Shown here in pieces: positions 47,346-58,515 of a stretch of 64,000 nt of DNA. The notes under the pieces were generated by a model that worked only from the letters and a program-made list of their open reading frames with translations, made no database searches and had not been told where the DNA came from. The stretch's first letter is position 1, and each line of letters opens with the position of its first letter. The position numbers and the translations under genes were made by a program. Origin of the DNA: Cyanoderma ruficeps (lineage: Eukaryota; Chordata; Aves; Passeriformes; Timaliidae); contig VZDJ01004378.1 of the NCBI GenBank assembly GCA_008694505.1, positions 23,652,179 to 23,716,178 on the forward strand, given 5' to 3'.

Positions 47346-50300
47346 GCAAATAATGTCATTCATCTTTTGAAAAAGTCTCAGAATTTCCTGCAGTGAGACC
47401 TCTCGTGTTCTTTAAGATCATTTGAGTAGAATATTCACCCTTACTAAAAATCTTTGACTTTGATATTGAACAAAAGGCTTCATTCGATTCAATTCTGAAG
47501 GCACAGCTTTGCTTAAAGATTTTATGTCTTCATTATTCATGCACAATTAAGTAGCTATCAGAATGATATAAATTCAATTTGTTTCATAAAGCTGGCATTA
47601 AGCAGTTAAACATAATAATGAATAAACATACATAAATTATAAATCTTTTCCTTTCTAAATGAGATATATTGCTTTCTTCAGTCTCTAGAGAGGGAACTTG
47701 TAAGACTGCAGATTTCTATGTACATGTATGTGTATCATCAGACATATGTGTGCAGTTTTACATGGTAATGTGAACTTATTCCTTTGACTTTCTAAAACAA
47801 TAAACAGTGAAGAGGTGGTGAGCCAAAAAATGCAATGACATACCTTTACAGTGTGTAGATGCTGTTCTTTATAGGATCTACAAAGGTGTGAGATCTGTGT
47901 AAAAGGTCAAGAATTGATTTTCACACAACTGTGAGAGGTTTTCTCTTGCAGAATTTGCAACACCCAGAAAAATGTTAACGTTTTTTTAAGAAGTAAATCC
48001 CAAATGACCATCCAGAAAGAGACTGTTTTTAATAAGTCAAGTCCTTGAAACCAAAAATTGAAATTAAAATATTTGAATTTATGTCTATTAAAATTTAAAA
48101 ACAAATTTCAATTTGGATTTCAATATGGCTATTCCCAAGAGAAAAAAAAAATACATAAAGCAAGATTTTTCCCCACCTTATTTTCCTTTTTCAGAGGAAA
48201 AGACTTTTTGCCATCTGTAGAATAATTTCTCTAGGCCATATTCACGCACACTCGCTCTGGTAAACCATTCCATATTTGATCCATTCTAATTCATCATCAC
48301 ATTCTGCTAATACTCGGGATTTGTGTTTTGTCCTGCTTTTAGAGATGATTGTGTGCTTTCCTTACATATTTCCTCCATAAGCAGATACATAAAAAAGTCC
48401 CTGTGGTGTTACTTTACCCTTAAGGATGCCAACATAAGTTAAGGATTTAGCCTTACCTAAACAGTGCAATTAATCTGCTTGTATCTACAGCTGTACAGGG
48501 GGGGAGCAACAAGGTTGTTTTCATATTATATTCTGGTCTGCTTGAGTGCTGTACCCCAGCAGTTCAAAAAAAGTTGCTTATATACAGAGGCACTGATGGC
48601 TGTGATAAATGGCAACAGAATTATTTTAATGTTTTCAACTGAGGCATATAGCTTTACCTGTCACTGTACAGTCCATATTCCAGGAGGTGGAGCTGATCCA
48701 CTGCCACATTTATTATATGAGATAACACAAAAAACCCATGATTGGATTATTAAAACCCTTGTGATTTTTATTGCAATTCCTGATTTGACTGAGACACTCA
48801 GAAGCAGGAACTTTATTCCTCAGTCTTGTGATATACCATTCTACCCTCTGTTACTGAACTGCTTTACTTGCAGTTCTTAATCCTTGTCCAATGTGTTTTT
48901 CAGTTTTTCTTTTTGGAAGGCTACACACAATACCTCAAGGATTGCATTCAGTTATCTTTATAAAGTCATAAAGGAAACACTTCCAAAAAAAAAAAAGGGA
49001 AAATATAACAGATTTTTTCACAGGGTTATTATTACATTTTGTATGTACCATGGTTTTCTTATACAAATTTTAAGTAAACAAATTCTAAATTGTGATGCAG
49101 AACTGAGCTACAGAGGGTAGTGTACTAGAGAATTGTAATGGATAGATTATTCCATGGGGCTTAGATAGACTCCCAGGCAGATTCACTGTCTGCCTTACTG
49201 AAAGCCTGAATGTACATATAAAATGTTTAAGGGTGACAGGCAGGATGTTCGCTGCCACTGGCAGCAGGGAAATAAAAACTAGTTTGAAGGAAAGGAAAGT
49301 TTAAATCAGAATGAAGCTAACAAATCCAGAGCAGCTCAGGTTTTAAACTAGCCATAAGCAGATTGTGTGGCTACACATTAAATAAGTGATTTAAAGCTTA
49401 TTACATTGTCTGAAATCTGGGTTCTGGATACAGGGGGTTAAAAAATGGAGATATATTAGTATACAGATTACTCAAAATTGACACTGATAAAAGGATGGGC
49501 AGAAGTAGGTTTTAGAAAAGAATTTGAAAGGCATAATTATCGTTGATTCACAGAAAGTGAGATTATTTCAAACATTAATGTAGCATACAGATATATACTG
49601 ACCCCAAAAGTTTTAGAAAGGGGATGAGAGTTTAGGAGGAAACAGATGATTCAGCTGAAGCAAGTTAGTGAACAATACAGAAAAGCAAAGAGCTTAAATT
49701 CAAAGCAGGTGTTGGTGGATGAAGTGTCTTTCCTGACTGACAGCTTCAGAGTGATATAAAATGGAGTCACAAAACTCTGGCTGTAACACTGAGCAAAATG
49801 TAATGCATTTCTTCTGGCAGGGAGAAGTTGAGTCTAATCAAGGGGAAGAGATGACTAAGAAGTGTGAAGTTGCATTGACTTGGTAAAGCACAATCTAATC
49901 CATCACTGGATGGATGGTTGTATACCACTGGATATATTTTATCAAGTAAGTTGTAGTGTAAAATGTGGGTTTTTGAAAAATGATATAGACAGTGAGTTAA
50001 TGGCATGTGGAAAAAGCCTGGAAGATAGAAAAAAAAATAACAAAGAAACCTGAAATAACCCTGAATTTCTGCTCCACAGAGACAAAGCAGAAGGTAAAAT
50101 GAAACAGCATGGGCATGAAGAGGGAGGAAACAGCTAACTGTGACATCCAGGCAGAGTGAAATTAGAAGCTTTTAGAGATACAGGAGTGAGGTATAAGTCT
50201 GGATCAGAAATACACGGAGAAACACTGTCCATTGAAAATAGCACTGGGCATCATTCAGACCAGAGAATTTTTAGAAAGATGAGGATAGACATTAAGTTAT

Positions 50301-50889
50301 ATATATACCCAGTAGATTTTAACCATTGACTCACAATTAATGAAAGGAACACATGGACACAAGTATTGATAAATTCAACAGAAGACAAAACTTTAATGAA
50401 CAGCTGTCACACGGTACATTTATACTGTATGACAGTACTGGGATTATGAGAAGCTACAGGCTATCAGATAAACTAAATTCCCTGAGTCTATTAGGGACCA
50501 GCAAGAAGAAACCAAAGGGATATCCTGGTGTGAAGATGCCTCAGGTCTCAGTCCATTCACCCACAGCACAGATTAATTAGCTATTGAGCTAATATGTCAG
50601 CAATACTTCTTCCATGTGTTAATTTATATCTCAATGTCCTACAGCCTTCAAGGTTTAGAGCTAAGAGCTTGTCAAGTGCCTTGGACAGCCCTGTTTTAAT
50701 AGAATTGCACTGAGACAGAGAAAAACGTATTTTTGGGATAAAAAAATGAACAGAAGCGTTAGACCAAAGATGACTAATCTTGATGGAAAGAGTTTCATCT
50801 GATTCTGATGAAATCAGTTGATGGTTTTCTCATCAGCACACTCTGTAGCCTCACATAATAGAGAGGTTAGTGGCTATTTCAGAGAACTG
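47346..50889. other. Non-coding, no gene seen
   Basis: AT-rich sequence. The 138-codon + strand ORF at 48464-48880 is the longest here outside repeats. It shows Cys and hydrophobic residues but no known domain, so I leave it uncalled. No transposon is recognised. Confidence 0.5.
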
Positions 50890-51463
50890 CAAAATCACAG
50901 AAAGGTTGAGGCTGAAAGGGACCTTTAGAAGTCATCTGTTCCACACTCTGTCTGTGTAGCTCCGTCTGGAACCAGGTGCCCTCGGATGTGTCCAGACAGC
51001 TTTTGAATACATGCAAGGAGTGAGATCCATGCATTCTCTGGGCAGCATGTGCAGTGCTCTTTCACCCCCACCACAGTAAATGATGTTCAGAGGGAACCTT
51101 CTGTGTTTCAGTTTGTGCCCAGTAACTCTGTCCTGTCACTGGGCACTGCTGGCTCTGTTTTCTTTGCATTGTCTATTCAGGTATTTACATACAGTGTAAG
51201 ATGCCCTCTGAGCCTTGTCTTCCCCAGACTTAACCTTCCCAGCTGTCTCAATCTTTTCCTACAGCAGAGATGCTCCAGTCCCTTAAACATCCTTGGGGCC
51301 CTTCCTTGGACTCTATTTGGCATGTCCATGTCTGTCCTTTAGTGGGGAACCTGAAAATGGGTACAACACTCTAGGAGTGGCCTCACCACTGCCAAGTACA
51401 GCACAACCCTTGACCTGCTGGCAGTGCCTTGTCTAAGAAGCCCAGGATACCATTTTGCCTTTG
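50890..51463 (-). mobile_element. CR1 LINE, minus strand, 3' part
   Basis: Read on the + strand this is the reverse complement of a CR1 3' region: aatcacagaaaggttgagg, gaaagggacctttagaagtcat, cagtttgtgcccagtaac, then gagatgctccagtcccttaaaca and caggataccattttgcc. It stops abruptly at 51463, where unrelated sequence begins, and resumes at about 51908. Confidence 0.88.
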
Positions 51464-51907
51464 TGTGAGTCAGCATGGGCAGGATGCAGGAACAAACATA
51501 AAAATATCAACAAAATGCACAGAGGATGTTTATTTTTGTTACTACACCTGCTGAGGATCCTCAAAACAGCACCCAGGCACACAAGCAGAGCTGCAGGCAC
51601 TGTAGAGCTTGGTCCATCCTAGGGGGTCACTGAACCTGCTGGTTTTGCCTGTGTATCAAGGATTTGCACCGAGTTTACCACTGTGCTTGATCTTTCTTGC
51701 AGCAGAGAATAAATCGCCAGAATGTTTGATAGGGGGTGTCTAAGCCTATCACAGGCCTGTATTATCTAAACACAGATGTTCTGCTTGTCAAACACACAAG
51801 GCTAAACAGCAATTAATATGATATATGTGTTTTTTGACACCCCAGCTGTAAGTCACTTGAGTGTGTGTTTACAATACTCCTTGCCAATCTTCTATTATTT
51901 CCCCACA
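51464..51907. mobile_element. Probable solo LTR inserted in CR1
   Basis: This 444-base non-CR1 block interrupts the CR1 exactly where the CR1 continues on the other side. It begins TGTGAG and ends CCCCACA, giving TGTG...CACA termini. It is flanked by gcctttg on the left and gtctttg on the right, a likely target-site duplication with one mismatch. On the minus strand an AATAAA lies about 65 bases from the 3' end (51529-51534), where an LTR signal would be expected. An AATAAA also occurs on + near 51706. No coding or internal retroviral sequence is present. It could also be a non-LTR insertion of another type. Confidence 0.55.
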
Positions 51908-52190
51908 GTCTTTGCTGCAAGGGCACATTACTGGCTCTTCTTCAAATTCATGTCGACTGTGGCTGCCAGGTCCTTTTCTGCTAAGCTGCTTTCCAGCTGG
52001 GTGGTCCCCAGGATATATTAGTGTAAGGGGTTGTTATTGGTGCAGTATTTTGAATGTCTCCTTGTTGACACCCAAGGTTTCTGTCAGCCCAGTTCTCCAG
52101 TCTGTCAAGGTCCCTTTCTACTGTAGCACAACTCCGTGGCATATCAGCCACTCCTCCCGGTTTTGTGTCATCTACAATCATTTAGTTATT
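51908..52190 (-). mobile_element. CR1 LINE, minus strand, RT-encoding part
   Basis: Continuation of the interrupted CR1: caagggcacattactggctc, then ccaggtccttttctgc, ggggttgtt, and the RT end with tcctcccggttttgtgtcat. The minus-strand translation reads VDDTKPGGVAD, then RDLDRLENWADRNL, the CR1 reverse-transcriptase C box and downstream block. It is 5'-truncated just past this motif. Confidence 0.9.
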
Positions 52191-55100
52191 TGTAAACCTG
52201 ATGAGCAGCAAAACCTCTCAACTAAAAAAAACAAAGAGCCTCCATGCAGTTGTATATATGTGTGACTAATTTCAACATACCATTTGATGTAACCTTAACA
52301 TTAAAAGGGGTTCTAGGCACCGAGTTGTGACAATATTTCTCCATCCTCTTCTTGCTTCACAGTGTTTGTGGCTTGTCAGAAGGCAGCACTACCAGAGATG
52401 CACAACCCTGAGAGATTTTATCTGATTAGGAATGAGTGACATTTTTTGTGATAAGTATTCACTTCTGAGGAGATACTCTTGCTGTTGGATATACTGAACC
52501 TATGTCAAGTATTGAAAGATGTTTTTGCCTGATGTCCTTACATATTGTTTCACAGAGCTTACATAATGATATGAATTTCAGGGACATTGCCAACATCAAA
52601 AAGTAAATATTTTTTAAATTGGGTGACTTCCAAATATTTTTATTACATTTTTTTCTTAGTAATTTTTATTTTTAATTTTTTAATTAATGGTGTGGTTGGG
52701 TGCTTTAACATTTACTTAGACTAGGTTCAATTTAGGAAAAAATTTGATTTAGAAAGTTGGCTCATTTTAAGGGCAACTCTCAAACTCATGAGATTCTACA
52801 ATGTAATTGGATATTTGCACAAAGCCATGTATCTGTGAAGGTCATGGTACCCCTGGGAAATAATGTAATATAGATTAGAAAATTAAATGCCAGAAAATTT
52901 GTTTTCACTGGCCATACTACTAATTTGTTTCTAAGATAAAAGTTTCATTAAGACTTTCCAATGAGAACCCAGGTACCAGCTTCCTGATCAATAAAATAAC
53001 TTGCTTTATAGAGAAGGCTTAGTAAAATATGAATGGGTGTGTGTGTCCAACAATTAACTTATTATTTAAAAAAAACAAAACCACAACAAACTTCAGTAAA
53101 TTTTAATGAATAACCATATATAAGATGAAACAGATTCTCTACAAAATGCTGTATTTTTTTGTCTTTTCTTTTAATGTTGTGTGTCTTCATCTGTTGTCAC
53201 ATCCAAAACATACTTTTTTTGATAATTTATTTTCAACAGAAGCAACCCAGTGTGTGGACAAAATACATCCAAAATTTGTCATCTTCTGCTTTGATTCAGG
53301 AGTCAGACTAACTAGCAGAAACCCAATTTATATCTCCAAAACTGTTCATGAGTTCAAAACCCAGTTGTCTTGATTGCATTAGTTTGGTTTTTAACAAGAA
53401 AGAACTAAAAATATTCTTGCTGTTGAGTGGACTATGCTATTTATGGAAGAGTCTGGCCTTGATCAATTACATTAATTGTTGACTGTGTAAGGAATGAAGA
53501 TGGTTTTAGAGGTATCTAAAATCTGCAATGTTGTCTTGTATTCTAATGCAATTTGATCATGCAAGGTAAGCAGGATGTGAAGTGGGAGGGGTAAATAGCT
53601 CTGTGGCCAGTATCAGCACTGCTTTTGCCTTCTGAGCTAATATTAGAGACCTTGTGAATAATTCCTTCATAGAAGGGAGGCAGACCAGGTGCACTAGCAG
53701 CTTCCAATTGCGATGATGATGAATTCAACTTTAATCATCACATTTCCCACAGACTTCATAAAAGTGGCTCTAGGCAGAGTGAAAAGAGACCTTGGATGAA
53801 AAGCCTCATGCCAGGCTAACAGGCATTTCAGATCCATGAAGCTGAGTAGCATGGGATCTCTGCAAGCACACTGACTTATCTAAAGCTGCTTTCAGTGAGC
53901 ACGGCCATGCTACCTTTTATCTCTGTGACCTGTCAAGTAAAACTAGTTCTGTTTGAGAAAGGAACATCTTTCCAAATCCTGTACCTCTGGAAATCTCTGC
54001 TATTCAGTGAGCAGCTGAAGCCTGATTTCATTGAACTGATGCACCATTATTCAAAGGGATAGTGGAGGAGGAGGAGGTGTTACTACCTCTGTCTCACAGC
54101 AGTTTCCCATTTTTCTAGATGTTTAATTCATTTTACTTCTAGCTTCAATTTATGTTTTAGTAGCATTATGTTTGGTGGTATCTGTTAGGTTGTGCCAGGG
54201 ATAATTTTGAAACCCAAGCAAAAACTTTTCCCCTTGCCTTTATTGAAAACAAAACAAAGCAAAACTGAAAAAAAAAAAATCAACAAAATAGCTGGATGAT
54301 ATAGTCAAGATGTCAGGTGTGCCAAATAGGCTTTTTTATGCTTACCACATGTCAAACCTGATGATCAATAAAGGCTTAAATTACTTCTTCCACTATTCTA
54401 AATTTCAGTTATTATAAATAAACTCAAGCCATGGCAATAAAATAATATTAGGTATCAAGATTTCTAATACCAAAAACATTTTTGAATTCCTTATTTTTCC
54501 AAATAAATTGTTAAATAATCAAAGTAGATTAGTAGAAGAGGGTGAATAAATCTTTAATAAATATATTTGATGGATTTTCGTGGGTGTTTTAAGGTAAACT
54601 TCCAACCCACTTCTCCTCTGAAGAAGCTATTAAATATTGTTTCACCTTAGGGACTGAAGACTTTTTAATGTGTCTTAAATTGTATCAATGTATAAAAATA
54701 TGGTTAATAAATAAACAAACCAGTTATTTCAATTAAATTCAATGCATAGACAGGAAGGAATTTCTCACTATATGGTCAAAAATAAGCTTAATAAATGTAA
54801 ATGTGCACTTTCAACATCTGTTTTTTCTCATTTTTACAATGCCAGCAGCTACAGTGTAGTTTGGAAAGAAAAAAGAATTATAGAGTTTGGGGAATAGAAA
54901 GTACTGTAAAAGAGTTTCTCACTAAAAAAATTACATTTCTTTGCAAGTAAAGTTCAAACAAGAACAACTGATAAGTTAAACTTTTAGTTGGAGCTATGTA
55001 CTAGGAGCAAAGTGTAGCATTTTTACTGAGAAGAAAAGCAAGCAGAATATCCACAATATCTTAAATAAAGTAAAAATAAAAAGGACAGAAATTAAATCTC

Positions 55101-56513
55101 CATGGCAAGTTAAAAAAAATATTCTTTTTATTCTATATTTTACATCACTTCCTAGCTTTGCCCCTTGTAGGTAAACTAGCTCTCTTATTTTTAAATAGCT
55201 CCTGAAACGCAGAAATAAGTTTAATGATGAGTCTTATGTGCTCCACTTTGCTCAAACTGGTTCCTTTAGAACACTAACCTTGTAATAGCCTTCTCAATCG
55301 CCTTTTGTAGAGGCTTCTCACCACCAGTGATATTACAGAGAGCTCAGGGAAAACAACAGTCTAACTCAGCATTGGCAAGAAACACTGTTGTAAATGCTCA
55401 TAAAATCTCAGTACCCTATGTTTTTCTAATGAATTACAATGTAAATAGATTTAGTGAGCCTCAAGGACAAGAAACATGCCATCTTTTCAAATAAAGCTTT
55501 CAGGAGTGACTACAACAGAAGAACACATAATAACTTGTTGACAGGTGCACAAAGTTCCTGAGGTGATACTTTCAGGCTGCTGCTCGGCTACTGATTCCTG
55601 GGTGATATGTCTATTGGATGTGTGCCCCATTGTTTGAGAATTCATTGGAGTTGTGCTTCATTGTCTTCTTAAAATGACATTTGCTTGGCCAAACACAGAC
55701 ACCTGAGCCAGTCACACTTAGTCTCCATTTATAGCCAATGAAGAAACGTATTTCTAAACTGTGATTCATCTCACTAAAAGACTATTTTCTAAAATACATC
55801 GGGTGAATTGTGCCCCAAAATACCCATTTCTCCTCACTGGCTACAGAAGCAGCCTGAGATGTCATATTCAGTTATAGATACACAAAGGAAGGAATTCCTT
55901 TCACGTTCCCTTAGTAACTTTACTTCCTTTTTAAGGACAGCACATAATCAATAAGCCTCTGTCTCTATCTCCAAAACATGGAACTGCAGCACAGACCTAC
56001 ACCTATCCTCAGAAATGTTTTCATTCTACAAGTACACAAGGTCACATCCTCTATCATCCCCATCTATGGTACATGTCTTGTCTGAAGTAGAGTGCTACAA
56101 GTTTCCCTCCATTAAAAAGCTCAAGTGTGGTTGTCTATCCCAAGATAATTTCCTTTGTGTATTTCACAAACCAGTTCCCTGACTCTAGGCATCAGACTCT
56201 GCAGCTTCCTCCCCTGGCTTTACCCAGAACACGGTTTCACTGCTTCTAGAGTTTCCTTTCAATAGATTCATCACAGTACAGCCCACAGTAGACAGACTAT
56301 TACCTGTATGCCACACAGTAGGTACCTAATAGCTTTACTGCAGGATATACAGTAGTTGAAAGAGGTACCCATTGAAGGACTTAACAGCCACAGTGGACTC
56401 ATACCCTTGTGTTAATGGGGGAACTTCTTTTAGGTGTAATAAGTTTTCTGTATGGCAGGACAGTAAGTCAGAGAGCTGTTTCATTTCAATGCATTATGGG
56501 GTATTCAATCCAT
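52191..56513. other. Non-coding, no gene seen
   Basis: AT-rich sequence with A/C-rich tracts at about 53068-53090 and 54246-54280 and an unusually T-rich section at 52610-52690. ORFs are all 82 codons or fewer and unremarkable. No exon or transposon is recognised. Confidence 0.5.
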
Positions 56514-56920
56514 ATACTGGGTCTGGCTGAGATGGAGTTCATTTTCCCACAGCAGCCCTCACAGTGCTGTTCTTTGCATTGGTGGCTAGAAAGGTGCTGA
56601 TAACACACCTGTGTCTTTTGGCTACTGCTGAGCAGCACTGGCACAGCACCAAGGCTGTATCTCAACATTTGGTAGGCTGTGGGTGGTCAAAATCTTGGGA
56701 AGGGACACAACTAGGCCAGCTGACCCAAACCGATCAAAGGGATGTTCTGTACCATATGATGTCAGCTCAGATATAAAAGGTAAGGAAAGGAGGAGGAAGG
56801 GGAGCATTCATTATTTACAGTGCTTGCCTTCTGGAACAATTGCTATGCATGCTGAAGCCCTGCTTTCTGGCTGCAAGCTGTGCGAGAATATGCTTTTAAC
56901 TGAAAACTCTAGAGACCATG
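56514..56920 (+). mobile_element. Endogenous retrovirus LTR (bird ERVL/ERVK-type), partial
   Basis: The sequence follows the order of a common avian ERV LTR: ggtctggctgagatggagtt, cctcacagtgctgttctttg, gctgataacacacctgtgt, ctgctgagcagcactggcac, gggaagggacacaactagg, ccagctgacccaaacc, then accatatgatgtcagctcag and a TATA/AATAAA-like ataaaa at about 56773. It is diverged and its 3' part fades out after about 56880. No viral genes accompany it, so it is a solo or truncated LTR. Assignment to a class is from memory of bird LTRs. Confidence 0.75.
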
Positions 56921-58244
56921 AATAGACCTTCATCAACTGCAGGCACAATGTCCTTGGAAAAGAAACAATTCATAGTATTGCTGATGATCAATAATTTTCA
57001 ACAGTAAATATTTAGAAACTAAGTTTTATAACAGGCTCTTCTATGTGTGGGTTAGGGAGTGGGGCTAAACATATCTGCAAATGCAGCCAAGCAAGCACAG
57101 AGTGACTTGCTGATTTGTATATTGGAAATGTGTGACTCAGACATATAACTGTAGTAAATTAGAGGAAAATGACTGAATTGTCTGCAAGTGGAAAATCAGA
57201 AAGATACTTGACTTATTTTAAGTTTACAGTTATTAACTTTTTATGAATCCTTAATGCAAATAAATAATAAGCACAGGAAGAATAATGAAGGGGAAAAGCC
57301 AAAAATTCTGGCTTTCTTGGTTGTTAATCTTTGATTGAAATAAATATGGTAGGAAGAGGGGCTTATGTACTAGAACATTTTTAGAACTCTTTCTTTGCAA
57401 AATTTGTGCATGTTTGTGCTTGGGATATTTTTAATGTTTTTCCGTGAGTTTTGGAAGTAGACACTTCAAGAAGAGCTGTGAAGTTACATGGAAAATGATG
57501 TGATTGGTTCCCACTCTTCTTGGTGATTTCCAGAGCACAAAACCAAAAGCCAGAATGCATCTATGTCTTTAGGTGCTATCAGCTCTCAGTATGACATAGT
57601 ATCTAATAGCTGCTCAGGATGTATGCAGTATTTTTTAAAATTGGGCTTAGGAGGAGAAGTAGAAGAACTTCAATATTGTTGAAATTTTTGTTTGAATGAT
57701 TAAGCTCTGATGGCCATTGAGATTCTAATATAAAACTAACTTTTTCTGTGTCACTTTCTAATACATTTGGACTGTAGATATCAGCCTAGGCTGTTAATTT
57801 TCTTTTGTCCTCTGACTGTACAAATCATATAACATCAACATGATACAGCTTTGTAACGTCAGTAGGTGAAATAACATTTTTCTGTGATTCCACTTTGTCA
57901 AAGCATTATTTTAACACGATACTTGAAAAGTTGGTTGGCTGCCTAAAAGAAGGGTATTCTAGCAAGTTTGTGTGCAGTAAAGAGCCTAGTTATTTTTCTT
58001 AGTCTATCTACGGAAACAAAGATGATTAGAAATAAATTGCTTATACGTTACCTGCATTTTTGTGAGGTTTATTTTGCATGAATATTTCATGTTCTGTAGC
58101 TCAGTAAATGCCCAGTGATTTTCTGTTGCTTGTTGTTTCTGTTAAACTACATGACTATGCAGTTTGTGTTTTTGTACTGGCTTAGAGTGCGCAATGACTT
58201 ATAAAGAAGTGCAAAAATATAAATGTTTAAATATAAAATGTTTA
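56921..58244. other. Non-coding, no gene seen
   Basis: AT-rich unique sequence with no recognised exon, repeat or RNA gene. Confidence 0.5.
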
Positions 58245-58515
58245 AGGAAGGGTCCTTAAAGATCATCTAGTCTCAAGCCCCCATGGGGCTGTACCATGGG
58301 AAGGCACACCTTTCACTAGACCAGGCCACTCAGAGCATCATCCAATCTGGCCCTAAACATTTCCAAGGACAGGGCATCCACAGCTTCTCTGGCAACCTGT
58401 TCCAGTGCCTCACCATCTTCATAGTAGAGAATTTCTTCCTGATATCTAATCTAAATCTGCCCTATTTCAGTTTGAATCCATTTCCCCTAGTCCTGTCACT
58501 ACATGCTCTCTCTTT
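58245..58515 (-). mobile_element. CR1 LINE 3' fragment, minus strand
   Basis: The + strand shows reverse-complement CR1: aagggtccttaaagatcatc, tagtctcaagcccccatgg, gcaacctgttccagtgcctc, and ctagtcctgtcactacatgc. It is 5'-truncated. The 81-codon + ORF across it is antisense to the element and not a gene. Confidence 0.88.

Noticed and set aside
46770..47396. 208-codon + strand ORF, Leu/Ser/Pro-rich
   Set aside because: It runs through the minisatellite, whose units contain no stop in any forward frame. A second frame is open over the same bases. There is no domain and no sign of coding constraint.
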